A DNA stretch of 23,603 nucleotides from a virus: IMG/VR virus record IMGVR_UViG_3300037014_000017, positions 1-23,603 of that record, one strand, 5' to 3'. The translations under genes and the position numbers were made by a program. This document shows, piece after piece, positions 15,683 to 23,562 of this stretch. Under the pieces are notes generated by a model. That model was not told the origin of the DNA and did not search any database. It worked only from the letters and a program-made list of their open reading frames with translations. Each line of letters opens with the position of its first letter. The stretch's first letter is position 1.

Positions 15683-15943
15683 TTACTTATCGCTTTTCTT
15701 TTTCTTCTTAGGCTTTACTTGTAGGTCTGTGTTTGCTGGCGCTTCTTTTAACGCATCCTCTGCCCACACAATACCTTTCGCTTTGCACTCTGCTTTTAAG
15801 GTCGCCCAAATCTTATCTAAGCCATCAGTAAGCTGGGGAGTGCCTTTGTACATCGATACAAATTCGTCTTTAGTTAAACCAGCCACACCGTAAAGTGCGA
15901 AGGTTACACCACCAACTTTTAAAAATTCATTTTCTGCTGCCAT
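15683..15943 (-). CDS. Small protein after major tail gene, 86 aa
   Basis: A compact protein with a hydrophobic N-terminus (FLKVGGVTFALYGVAGL), a central helix (LDKIWATLKAECKAKGI) and a very basic tail (KPKKKKKSDK). It follows a terminator-like hairpin downstream of the major tail gene and precedes tail completion genes. A tail assembly chaperone is possible from position. The lysine tail is encoded by an A-rich run but contains no canonical X-XXY-YYZ slippery heptamer in the right phase. Family unknown. Confidence 0.6.
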   Translation of the reverse strand: MAAENEFLKVGGVTFALYGVAGLTKDEFVSMYKGTPQLTDGLDKIWATLKAECKAKGIVWAEDALKEAPANTDLQVKPKKKKKSDK

Positions 15944-15955
15944 TGTTTTAGTTTT

Positions 15956-15980
15956 AAAAAGGGAGAGCCGAAGCCCTCCC
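15956..15980 (-). terminator. Terminator-like hairpin after major tail gene
   Basis: On the minus strand the arms GGGAGGGC and GCTCTCCC pair fully, with one G-U wobble, around a TTCG tetraloop, and TTTTT follows. This is a textbook intrinsic terminator, lying seven bases after the major tail gene's stop. Confidence 0.85.
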
Positions 15981-15986
15981 CTAAAT

Positions 15987-16919
15987 TTATGCTACCGTAA
16001 TTGTGTTAGCTGTTACCGCTGCGAAGTTGTAACCGTTTTTAGTGATGGTTAAACGAAGCACATCAGCAACCGTTTGCGAAGCAAAGTTAATTTGATACGT
16101 TCCATCAGGACTTTCAGCAATAGATGTAATAGTTACCGAAGCACTATCAGTTACATTGTAAAGAGCCATATCACCAGCAACTAAACCTTCAACTAAAATA
16201 GGATTCAAGAATGAACCGTATTGTGTTTTTAAAGTCGCTTTAAACGATGTTTGACCGATTGCGCTGTATGTTGAAGTAACATCTAACAAGCCGTTTAACA
16301 AGCTAATATCTGTGCTCATTTCGTCTGCTTCCAAAGTACGAAGTCTCTCATCTTGTACATCTAAATGCCAATCGAAAGCTAAGTCAATTTTTTGAGTCGT
16401 TGCACCTGAGCCAGTCTTGATTAATTTAGCAGAAATAGAACCGTTGTCGATTCTAATTGGCGCCAAGTAACCATCATTAATCATTTCACCTACCAATTGC
16501 TTTGATTTAGTAATACCAAACAAGCCCGAAACTTTACATTTCTTATCGTTTATCTTACCAACCATTTGAGGAGAAACAGCACCAGCGTTATTCCCTAAAG
16601 TAGTGATCATTGTTTTAACTGAACGAATACCAACTTGTCTTTCGATTTTAGTCTTGTCATCAAAAGTTTCAAAGTCAGAATCTGCGCGCTCATCCACCAT
16701 GTTCTTAACGAACGGCAATGGATACCAACGCAAAGTTTCATCAGCGTTATTCACCAATGCGGTAAAGTAAGCTAAGTTGAATGTATCTGTCAAATCAATT
16801 TCATTGATAGTACCATCTTCTTTAAAGTAAGATACTTCAATGAATTTCTCTACCACTTCCATGATAGGGGTACAGCCAAACCCTGTATTTGCGACTGTAA
16901 GACTGCAACAATTTGCCAT
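15987..16919 (-). CDS. Major tail protein, 310 aa
   Basis: Position (after two connector genes and before tail assembly genes and the tape measure), size and beta-rich composition mark it as the tail tube subunit. The N-terminus MANCCSLTVANTGFGCTP carries three cysteines. The C-terminal 80 residues (VTDSASVTITSIAESPDGTY) look like an added beta-sandwich, possibly an Ig-like decoration on the tube. The gene stands alone between a promoter-like element (16953-16988) and an intrinsic terminator (15956-15980), which suits the need for hundreds of copies per virion. Assignment is by context; no sequence comparison was available. Confidence 0.78.
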   Translation of the reverse strand: MANCCSLTVANTGFGCTPIMEVVEKFIEVSYFKEDGTINEIDLTDTFNLAYFTALVNNADETLRWYPLPFVKNMVDERADSDFETFDDKTKIERQVGIRSVKTMITTLGNNAGAVSPQMVGKINDKKCKVSGLFGITKSKQLVGEMINDGYLAPIRIDNGSISAKLIKTGSGATTQKIDLAFDWHLDVQDERLRTLEADEMSTDISLLNGLLDVTSTYSAIGQTSFKATLKTQYGSFLNPILVEGLVAGDMALYNVTDSASVTITSIAESPDGTYQINFASQTVADVLRLTITKNGYNFAAVTANTITVA

Positions 16920-16952
16920 AATTTTTAATTTTAAAAGTTATTATTTATTCAT

Positions 16953-16988
16953 CAAATTTAATCCAATTTATAATTGCCAATTTTTTTT
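16953..16988 (-). promoter_or_regulatory. Promoter-like element before major tail gene
   Basis: On the minus strand, eight A's and TTG (16978-16980) are followed by exactly 17 bases and TAAATTTG (16953-16960), a full match to the Bacteroidota -33/-7 consensus. A 33-base AT-rich leader then precedes the ATG. It is the best of four such elements in the operon. Confidence 0.7.
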
Positions 16989-16989
16989 G

Positions 16990-17688
16990 TTAGCAATACC
17001 CACCGCAATCGGTCGGCTTTCTTAATTCAAGCGAAATACGCAACTCAACACCGCTTAATTTATCCTCAAACAATGTTGATTCAAAGCCTTTGTTATTTAC
17101 GTAAACACCAAAACGAGAAAGGTTAGTTAATTCGTATTCTCTTATCTGCTGAACTCTCACTTGTTTGTTAAGCGTATCAATGAAGTGTTGTACCAATCTT
17201 TGCATAGGCTTGATGCTATTAGCGTAAAACTCGTCAATCTCCCACTCTTCAAAATTAGCATGAGTAAGGAAGAATAAACGCAAATCACTAACGCGTTCAA
17301 ACTCATCAACATCTTCATTGAACCTTTCGCTAAATATTTCAAGCAAATAGACAAGCGGTGTTTTCTGTGTATCGAACTGCCTTTTAGTTAAAGTGATGTT
17401 TGTTTCTTTAACCGTCCCATGAAAAAAGTAAACCGTTGGCAACGTGAATGAACTAACAACTATTGCAGCACTACCACTTAGAGTAATCACACAGCCCGAA
17501 ATCGAACTTACGGTGTAATCATTATTCCCTATCGATAGCACTATGCTTGGTTGAATCCATTTAACATCATCAACGGTAATGGTATAAACGCCCACGCTTG
17601 GGTTACTTGTTGCCGTAATTGTTACGGTCTTATTCACCGCAGTTAGTACGCTATTCAAGTAATCTATTATATCTGTTTTATACATCAT
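16990..17688 (-). CDS. Head-tail connector or tail terminator, 232 aa
   Basis: The N-terminal helix (DIIDYLNSVLTAVN) is followed by a beta segment carrying WIQPSIVLSIGNNDYTVSSI, similar in pattern to a small barrel domain in the 788-residue tail protein. A helical part holds RLFFLTHANFEEWEIDEFY, and the chain ends CGGYC. The gene lies just after the 187-residue connector (ATGA overlap at 17685-17688) and before the major tail gene, where neck and tail-terminator proteins sit. The exact role is undecided. Confidence 0.65.
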   Translation of the reverse strand: MMYKTDIIDYLNSVLTAVNKTVTITATSNPSVGVYTITVDDVKWIQPSIVLSIGNNDYTVSSISGCVITLSGSAAIVVSSFTLPTVYFFHGTVKETNITLTKRQFDTQKTPLVYLLEIFSERFNEDVDEFERVSDLRLFFLTHANFEEWEIDEFYANSIKPMQRLVQHFIDTLNKQVRVQQIREYELTNLSRFGVYVNNKGFESTLFEDKLSGVELRISLELRKPTDCGGYC

Positions 17689-18248
17689 AATATCGCGCTG
17701 TATTTAGGTTGTAATTGCAAGCCATCGTACTCAGGATATGTTGCCGCGTTTACGTGAATATAGTATTGAACCGCCTCCCAATCGGATATGATTCCATTGT
17801 GTCTAATCTCGCCCATACGCGCTGCATTCTCTCCCGTCATTACTATACCTACATCGGCTAAAGACTTAGCAACACCGCTCTGTGAATGATGCGCCTGAGT
17901 ACCTTGTACGTATAAGCAATAAATAATGCCTTTCAATATTTCTTTCATCCCTCTACTCTCGAATATTCTGCCCTCTGTATAATACTCTTGCAATAGACTA
18001 ACACCGTTATTTAAGCCACTTACTTGAATTGCCAAAGGGTTAAACACATTAAGGTATCTCGCACCAACTGGCGCGTAGTTTGTTACCGATGCAATGAACA
18101 AGTCGCCTAACTCTAAGCCTAACAATTTACGAATGTATGTCTTTTCAAACTCATCAATATAGGCTTGCAATATTGGTGTAGTGTATGTTGTTTGAGCGAT
18201 GTAATAAAGCCCAGTGAAGTCTGTTGTTTTAACTAATATTGATGCCAT
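17685..18248 (-). CDS. Head-tail adaptor-like protein, 187 aa
   Basis: A mostly helical protein with an N-terminal segment (YIDEFEKTYIRKLLGLELGDL), a central helix with RGMKEILKGIIYCLYVQG and a conserved-looking AARMGEIRHNG block near residues 139-149. Size and position directly after the capsid region fit a head-completion or adaptor protein (compare the DUF6712-type proteins of Bacteroidota phages; that link is from memory of pattern and gene order). It is expected to dock on the portal and connect the tail. It follows a strong terminator-like hairpin, so it probably has its own or read-through transcription. Confidence 0.65.
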   Translation of the reverse strand: MASILVKTTDFTGLYYIAQTTYTTPILQAYIDEFEKTYIRKLLGLELGDLFIASVTNYAPVGARYLNVFNPLAIQVSGLNNGVSLLQEYYTEGRIFESRGMKEILKGIIYCLYVQGTQAHHSQSGVAKSLADVGIVMTGENAARMGEIRHNGIISDWEAVQYYIHVNAATYPEYDGLQLQPKYSAIL

Positions 18249-18266
18249 AATTATAAATTTATCTTT

Positions 18267-18297
18267 AAAAAAAAGGTGGGTTTTTTACCGCCCACCT
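18267..18297 (-). terminator. Terminator-like hairpin after 59-residue gene
   Basis: On the minus strand AGGTGGG (18291-18297) pairs with CCCACCT (18274-18280) across a 10-base loop and is followed at once by a run of T's (about 18267-18273). It lies about 30 bases after the stop of the 59-residue gene and before the adaptor gene. Confidence 0.8.
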
Positions 18298-18328
18298 CCA
18301 AACAAAACAAACAAACAAAAGTGTTTTT

Positions 18329-18508
18329 TTAGATTATTTCGGCAATACCTTTCGCTACTAATAACGAAGCAATATCGCCGCTTTCTTTATACACCTCACC
18401 TTTTTTAAGGTGTTGAGTATCTTTGATTATTTTAATTGACACGTCGCCAACAATAGCAGCAACTTCTGCAACTTCGATAACCTCTACTTCTTTTACTTTC
18501 TTAGCCAT
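18329..18508 (-). CDS. Small capsid-adjacent protein, 59 aa
   Basis: The 59-residue product starts MAKKVKEVEVIEVAEVAAIV and ends with HLKKGEVYKESGDIASLLVAKGIAEII. The second half, a KG.VY turn followed by an A..L...G.A helix, is a pattern common in short proteins encoded beside capsid and connector genes of many phages, whose role is not defined. The gene is bracketed by two hairpins, one after the capsid gene and one after its own stop. It may be an auxiliary head protein. It is too short for homology from memory to be secure. Confidence 0.7.
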   Translation of the reverse strand: MAKKVKEVEVIEVAEVAAIVGDVSIKIIKDTQHLKKGEVYKESGDIASLLVAKGIAEII

Positions 18509-18523
18509 TTTTTATAGTTTTAA

Positions 18524-18557
18524 AATTAAAGGGTGAGGTGTTTTAATTCCTCACCCT
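18524..18557 (-). terminator. Hairpin after major capsid gene
   Basis: On the minus strand AGGGTGAGG (18549-18557) pairs perfectly with CCTCACCCT (18530-18538) across 10 bases and is followed by TTTAATTTT. The T-run is imperfect, so this may be a partial terminator, attenuator or mRNA 3'-end stabiliser rather than a full stop signal. Confidence 0.65.
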
Positions 18558-18562
18558 ATTAA

Positions 18563-19795
18563 CTATGCGTTTAACGCTGTTTTCGCAGTTGCGAATGAAC
18601 CAGTAACCAAAGATAGAACTCTGTTAGACTGCACGTAGCAAACTAATCTCATTTCCGCAAGGATAGTGATTAAGTTTTTAGTGAAATCATCATTTTCGTG
18701 GCCCATTGAGATAGTAGCATCTTGTCTCATTCTCACGTTAACTTGAGAGAAATCACCAAGTAAGAAAGTACCAGCTGTGATACCAGTGTTTTTAATAACT
18801 GGAATACCAGCGAAAGTAGTAACACCGTTGTTAACTACGAATAATGAAGGTGCAACATAACCATTATCAGTTGCCTTAGTCAACTCCATGAAGGTAGCAT
18901 CTGTCGGGTGTAACACGATTGCAGAAGGTAAGTAATTAGCAGCCTCAACTTGGTTGATTGCAGTACGCAATACATCGAAGTTGTTAGCAGCAGTTCCGAA
19001 AGTACCAGCAAAAGAACCAGCAGCGTAAGTAGTTGATTGAGTAATGATACCATTCAAGTTCGGAGTAGTACCGTTACCACTTAATACACCGCTATCCGCT
19101 TTCAATGCAATCAACTCAATTAAGTTGTTTCTGATTTCTGCTTCCATGAAAGCAACATCATCTAACATTTCCATTGATACTTTTGTGTAAGCCGTTACTT
19201 TCTCAACTTTCGCAGATTTCTCGTTTACGTCGAAATCTTCTTGAGTCTTAGCAGCACCCTCAGCAGTCATGCCAGCTGTGCCCGGGTCATTGTTAGCCAT
19301 CTCAGCCCATTGAACATACATCTTGTCAGTACGACCGAAGTTAGTAAGGTCAATGATGAATGGTCTTCTTCTCTTAGTTGTTACCAAGCCAGTTGAAAAA
19401 GAAGCTAATTGATAAGGGATACTGTTAGTACCAACAGCATCGATGTTAGCAGTGGTCATTGTACCAGCAGCCTTAACATTCATCTGAGCGCTAAACCCTT
19501 TCTTTTTCATGTTAGCACCGTTTTCTTTAACGATTGCTCTGTAACCGTCAACGAATAAGTCAGCAAGTGATTTGTAAGACTCTGTTTTTTCTACGGCTGC
19601 CTCATTAGCTGCTTTCAATTTAACAATCTCACCGTTCACTTCGCTTTTCAATTCTTCTTTAGCTGCTTTAACTGCCTCTAATTCGGCTTTTAAACTTGCT
19701 ACTTCGTTTAATGATTCGGCTTTCACCGCATCAAGTTTTTTACCAACTTCAATGTTGATTGCGTCAACTAACGCTTTTTGGTCTTGTGCTTCCAT
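18563..19795 (-). CDS. Major capsid protein, HK97 fold, 410 aa
   Basis: Residues 1-75 form a predicted coiled coil (LKAELEAVKAAKEELKSEV), matching the delta domain that acts as a built-in scaffold and is removed by the prohead protease. The core begins near residue 100. It contains YTKVSMEMLDD and MEAEIRNNLIELIALKADSGVLSG, then an A-domain region with PSAIVLHPTDATFMELTKA and GIPVIKNTGITAGTFLLGDF, all typical of HK97-type capsid proteins. A length near 400 with the delta domain is normal. The gene follows the protease with a three-base gap and ends before a hairpin. Confidence 0.95.
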   Translation of the reverse strand: MEAQDQKALVDAINIEVGKKLDAVKAESLNEVASLKAELEAVKAAKEELKSEVNGEIVKLKAANEAAVEKTESYKSLADLFVDGYRAIVKENGANMKKKGFSAQMNVKAAGTMTTANIDAVGTNSIPYQLASFSTGLVTTKRRRPFIIDLTNFGRTDKMYVQWAEMANNDPGTAGMTAEGAAKTQEDFDVNEKSAKVEKVTAYTKVSMEMLDDVAFMEAEIRNNLIELIALKADSGVLSGNGTTPNLNGIITQSTTYAAGSFAGTFGTAANNFDVLRTAINQVEAANYLPSAIVLHPTDATFMELTKATDNGYVAPSLFVVNNGVTTFAGIPVIKNTGITAGTFLLGDFSQVNVRMRQDATISMGHENDDFTKNLITILAEMRLVCYVQSNRVLSLVTGSFATAKTALNA

Positions 19796-19798
19796 TTT

Positions 19799-20668
19799 TT
19801 AGAAATTTAGATTTTTAATGATTTGATTTACGTCGAATTTTGGTTTTATCGGTTCGCTTGATTTTGCTTCGCTCGGCACTTTTGCAAGTGTGGGCTTATC
19901 AAAGGTTTCAGCTACTTCAATCTCTTTTAATATTTGCTTGAATTGTTTAATTTGTAGTTCAAACGTGCTTAGCATTTCATCGCTTTGCATTCCGTTCTTA
20001 ACTGTATATTCAAGCTGATTTAATTTACTTACAAGTGCTAAGGTCATTGATTCTTTACTTCCGCTTTTCACACCTAAGAATGGCGTTAATGAATTTGCAC
20101 CAAAGGCAACGGTCGAGCCCTCGAATAGGTTAATTTCTTTTACTAAGTATAAGTACCCGTATTTTTCCGCTTCCTCAGGATTGACTAATTTGCTAACTAC
20201 TTCATTCCAAGCAACTGGGTTTTTTTCCGACTCTATTAAAGAAAGTTGATTATACTTGAAACCGATTGAATGATTGTCGTAAATACCCTCTTTATAATTG
20301 ATAAGAGTATCATTACCAAGTGTTGTGTTTGCAATCTTAGATTCAAAATAAATACCAGTAATTCCATTCTTTGTGGTTTCTTCAAGCACTTGCAACTTAC
20401 CTACTAAGGTCGTCAAGTCGTGGTTCAATGCGTGTTTAATCTTCGCAACTGCTGTACTATTCACACCGCGCTCATCGATTGACTTCTTTGCCGCGCCCAT
20501 TATAAGTACATCCTTATCGCTATCGAAAAAGTTATAAGAATTAAAGAAGCCCGTAACAATACGGGACGATGTACTAACATCTATTATATTAGCATCAGCA
20601 CTTTTAACTGAGTAATGCGCCGCTTTCTTATCGGCTTCACTTAGTATATGTTTTTTCGCTTCTTCCAT
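19799..20668 (-). CDS. Prohead protease, HK97 family (S78-like), 289 aa
   Basis: A serine protease that cleaves capsid delta domains during head maturation. Candidate catalytic residues are seen in the expected order: a histidine in KHALNHD (H79 or H83), the serine in NHSIGFKY (S134) and the acid in LFEGSTVAFGAN (E183). The DSDKDVLIMGAAKKSI segment (49-64) matches the family's N-terminal part. The C-terminal 90 residues are helical and longer than in minimal proteases. The gene lies between portal and capsid genes, and a promoter-like element abuts its start. Confidence 0.93.
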   Translation of the reverse strand: MEEAKKHILSEADKKAAHYSVKSADANIIDVSTSSRIVTGFFNSYNFFDSDKDVLIMGAAKKSIDERGVNSTAVAKIKHALNHDLTTLVGKLQVLEETTKNGITGIYFESKIANTTLGNDTLINYKEGIYDNHSIGFKYNQLSLIESEKNPVAWNEVVSKLVNPEEAEKYGYLYLVKEINLFEGSTVAFGANSLTPFLGVKSGSKESMTLALVSKLNQLEYTVKNGMQSDEMLSTFELQIKQFKQILKEIEVAETFDKPTLAKVPSEAKSSEPIKPKFDVNQIIKNLNF

Positions 20669-20675
20669 TTCTTTT

Positions 20676-20711
20676 CAAAAATAAATACAAAAACTATTCG
20701 CAATTTTTTTT
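20676..20711 (-). promoter_or_regulatory. Promoter-like element before prohead protease gene
   Basis: Minus strand: eight A's plus TTG (20701-20703), a 17-base spacer, then TATTTTTG (20676-20683), matching TAnnTTTG. The element repeats the A8-TTG-N17 design of the one before the major tail gene. The ATG lies only seven bases beyond the -7 box. Confidence 0.6.
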
Positions 20712-20713
20712 CT

Positions 20714-21976
20714 TTAATTGATGTGATTGTTTACTTCCTCCACACCTCGCTTCATTACATCGCTTAATATGTTCACCGCAACATCACGACTTATCTCTCC
20801 ATTTAACACCGCTCTATTCAAAGTAATGATTGTATTTACATTGATGCTGTTTTTTTCTGCTTCTGTTTTCTCGGATTGTTCTTCCTTTTGTTTATCCTCT
20901 TGCAGCACTGGCAAATAAGAATAATCAGCATATAAGTAAAGCCCTTGTTTCTCTAAACCAAAAGCCGCATTTAAGATGCTCATTAAGTCATCGGCTTGAG
21001 GTTGTATAGTATTTTGGTAGGTTGACTTAACCCCGTTGTTTTTATTCTCGAATGTTGCGCCCTTCGTGCTTGGGAATACATCGCGGTCAGCACCATAAGC
21101 AGCGCATATAGTTTGAAAGTCGCTTTCTATGCACTCCAATAGCATCAAGTCCTTAATAGGGAATGTCATCGGCTGCCACTTCAATGAACTATTGGTGATT
21201 ATCTTTCTTTTCTGCCCATCGAATATGCCATAACTTCTGCCCATCTCGCGTTCTATTCTATCGCGTTCTTCCTTACCTAAAGGTATCGCGCCTCCATCGG
21301 CTTGGCTTTCATTGCTTAATATACCCTCAGCACCTCGTTCAACAATTAATACGTTCTCACTTTTAAGCGCACCAATGATATTCGATAAAGGCAACTGCAA
21401 AGAATCAATCTTGCTTTGTGATGTTATAAGGTTACCACCAACTCCCTCATTTTTATATATCATATCCGAAGGCTGCACATTAAAGTAAGTGCCTTGATCA
21501 TATACCTTATAAGACTTAATAATTCCATCGACCGTTGTTTGATTGTATAACTTACCGGTTGGAATAACCTCCACATCGCTTGGTAGTAAGTTCCACATTA
21601 AAGAAGGTAACGCGCTTGGCAGTCCTTTAATCTCGTATATGAAGGCATTGCCGAACACAGATTTAAACACATAGTATTCAAATAGAAACTCCTCGCGCGT
21701 TCTTAACGGGTTAGGTCTATTCAATAGGTTTAATACCTCATGCTCTTTAATCTCTTCGCCAGTCTTTTTATCATATAGCTTTATCTCCATGTTCTTAAAC
21801 ATGTCGGCTAACTGGTTGATTACTGATTGAAGATGAGGTATGGTGTTATATATTCTTAGCTTGTTTTCCGTATCAATAAGAATCGGATTCTTACGGTCGT
21901 AAATAGATGTTGAGTACATACCGTTAAAGGTGCTAAGCCCGAACATTCGAGCCACTAAATTAGATACATAACTCAT
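20714..21976 (-). CDS. Portal protein, HK97 type, 420 aa
   Basis: The N-terminal third shows the portal pattern: NTIPHLQSVINQLADMFKNM (helix), IKLYDKKTGEEIKEHEVLNLLNRPNP, then EEFLFEYYVFKSVFGNAFIY. The stem region follows, with the loop GAEGILSNESQADGGAIPLG. The C-terminus has the clip and crown-type helices. About 420 residues is standard for the HK97-like portal family. It forms the dodecameric DNA channel at one capsid vertex and binds the terminase and adaptor. Flanked by terminase and protease genes in the standard order. Confidence 0.93.
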   Translation of the reverse strand: MSYVSNLVARMFGLSTFNGMYSTSIYDRKNPILIDTENKLRIYNTIPHLQSVINQLADMFKNMEIKLYDKKTGEEIKEHEVLNLLNRPNPLRTREEFLFEYYVFKSVFGNAFIYEIKGLPSALPSLMWNLLPSDVEVIPTGKLYNQTTVDGIIKSYKVYDQGTYFNVQPSDMIYKNEGVGGNLITSQSKIDSLQLPLSNIIGALKSENVLIVERGAEGILSNESQADGGAIPLGKEERDRIEREMGRSYGIFDGQKRKIITNSSLKWQPMTFPIKDLMLLECIESDFQTICAAYGADRDVFPSTKGATFENKNNGVKSTYQNTIQPQADDLMSILNAAFGLEKQGLYLYADYSYLPVLQEDKQKEEQSEKTEAEKNSINVNTIITLNRAVLNGEISRDVAVNILSDVMKRGVEEVNNHIN

Positions 21977-21991
21977 CGTAATAATTTTTTT

Positions 21992-22027
21992 TAAAATTAA
22001 TTATAAAAGTAATCGGTAATTTTTTTT
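21992..22027 (-). promoter_or_regulatory. Degenerate promoter-like element before portal gene
   Basis: Minus strand: eight A's plus TTA (22017-22019), exactly 17 bases, then TAATTTTA (21992-21999). It aligns base for base with the two A8-TTG-N17-TAnnTTTG elements but lacks the G at both box ends. The A-run overlaps the terminase stop codon. Confidence 0.4.
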
Positions 22028-23279
22028 ATTCAAAGATGTGCGGCAGTAAGGCTTGTATGAAGTTCGCCAGCCCAGCCATCGCATCGGGTGCATCATCGTG
22101 CTTGCTCTTACCGTCTTTCTTATACTCGTATATTTGCTGCATCATTGCCCTATATTCATCTGTCTGCTTCTCAGGGTGAACGTACACGAATTTATTTTTA
22201 ATGATGTGGTAAGCCATTAATATTCGCGTGTGCTTGTTTGCGGTGTTCTTAATACTCAACACCTTATCCTCTTGCACCGATTGACGAAGTAAGCGAATGA
22301 AACCACTCCCCTGATTGTTTGCCTCAATACGGGTGTAGTCAGCGTTCAACTCCTTTATCTTAGCTGCAACCATCGGGCAAGTAATATCTATTGTGTCTTG
22401 TGTGAAAATAGCATCTGTAATATATATCTTGCCATCGTATATCCTTGCCCACAACGCGCATAGGTAATCGCTACCTTCATCTGCAACATCGACATAACCA
22501 AGTATGCTGTCAGGCTTATGCTCAGGCAATGTTTTGAAGTATCTAAAAGTATCTTCAACAAACAACGCGCCCTCTAACCTACCAAGCCATTGACCTAATA
22601 CAACGTGGCAATAGTGGTTAAAGTCTATTTTTCTCATCTCTTCTACGTCCTTAATAAACGATGCAGAAAGGTTATTGATGTTATCTAAGTAGGTGCTATG
22701 AATGTGCAGTACATCAGGATGGGTGGTTGTTTCTATCTTAACGCCATCAATCTCTATAAATGATAAATGCTTTTCAAAAAACTTTTTATATATCCAATGC
22801 TTTTTATTTGATGGGTTGAGAACCATTATAACCCTATTCTTTGCTTTGTTAGTTCTTATCGATAGGTTTATCTTATCAAAGATGCTTTCATCTATCAACT
22901 CCTCTGCTTCATCTAATACCCACGTTGTAACATCAGCAATACTTTTTAGGTTAGCTGTTTGATTGCCCGAACTTGTTTTGATGCCTCTAAAGATTATTTC
23001 GCTACCAGTAACCTTGTTTGTTATCTCTGTTTTGTTTACGTGGAAGTCTTCCTCTTTATTCATCAGTTCAATCTTATTGGTGAACTCAGGAATAATAGAT
23101 ATTTCGGCACTTGACATTGTATATCGAGTAAACAATACTCTGTGCCCTTGCTCATAGGTTAACAAACACATGGCTGTATTTGCGTGAAAAGATTTACCGC
23201 TACCCCTTCCGCCCGTTATGATGATATATCTTTTATCGGTAGTGTATAATTCTTTGTATTTCTTATTCTGCTTTATCAT
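22026..23279 (-). CDS. terL: Terminase large subunit, 417 aa
   Basis: This is the ATP-driven DNA packaging motor with a nuclease. The ATPase half has Walker A GGRGSGKS (residues 23-30), Walker B TWVLDEAEEL (119-128, with D123 and E124) and a coupling motif VLNPSN (153-158). The nuclease half shows the RNase H-like acidic residues D264 (GYVDVADEGSD), E319 (RIEANNQG) and D395, D396 and D399 (HDDAPDAMAG). The length is normal for this family. It starts 17 bases inside the small-terminase-like gene. No key residue is missing, so the protein should be active. Confidence 0.97.
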   Translation of the reverse strand: MIKQNKKYKELYTTDKRYIIITGGRGSGKSFHANTAMCLLTYEQGHRVLFTRYTMSSAEISIIPEFTNKIELMNKEEDFHVNKTEITNKVTGSEIIFRGIKTSSGNQTANLKSIADVTTWVLDEAEELIDESIFDKINLSIRTNKAKNRVIMVLNPSNKKHWIYKKFFEKHLSFIEIDGVKIETTTHPDVLHIHSTYLDNINNLSASFIKDVEEMRKIDFNHYCHVVLGQWLGRLEGALFVEDTFRYFKTLPEHKPDSILGYVDVADEGSDYLCALWARIYDGKIYITDAIFTQDTIDITCPMVAAKIKELNADYTRIEANNQGSGFIRLLRQSVQEDKVLSIKNTANKHTRILMAYHIIKNKFVYVHPEKQTDEYRAMMQQIYEYKKDGKSKHDDAPDAMAGLANFIQALLPHIFE

Positions 23280-23562
23280 CGTCCGCCCATTCGTGAAATG
23301 GCTTACTATCTGTCATGTTAATATCCTTGCCGTTTGTGGTAACGTCTGTCTTTTTCGGTATGAAGTAAGGGAATAGGTTAGTTAGTAATCTTAGATAGTT
23401 TACTGAATCCTCATTTCTTACATCAGCTAATGCCTTTTGAACGTGGCATACTTCGCCCTCCATTATACTAATAAACAATTCTCTCGCGTCTTGCGTGATT
23501 TTGTTTTCAATTCCTTTTTCTCTACCACCTTTTTTTTTATGTCCTTTCTCAAACTTAGCCAT
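23263..23562 (-). CDS. Small terminase-like protein, 99 aa
   Basis: The start is put at the ATG at 23562; an in-frame GTG at 23577 would add five residues. The N-terminus MAKFEKGHKKKGGREKGIENK is a basic, glycine-rich leader of the (K)F.KG...GR.KG..NK type that I associate with DNA-binding proteins encoded just before the large terminase in Bacteroidota phages. A helical part follows, then LRLLTNLFPYFIPKKTDV. It probably recognises the packaging start. It overlaps the large-terminase gene by 17 bases and is the first late gene in view. Confidence 0.75.
   Translation of the reverse strand: MAKFEKGHKKKGGREKGIENKITQDARELFISIMEGEVCHVQKALADVRNEDSVNYLRLLTNLFPYFIPKKTDVTTNGKDINMTDSKPFHEWADDDKAE

Noticed and set aside
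15683-15720. Programmed frameshift on the A-rich lysine run of the 86-residue gene
   Set aside because: No X-XXY-YYZ heptamer occurs in the right phase, and either shifted frame ends within a few codons, so no extended chaperone would result.
23550-23557. TAAGTTTG match to the -7 consensus at the small terminase start
   Set aside because: It lies inside the coding region and lacks TTG at 17 bases upstream.
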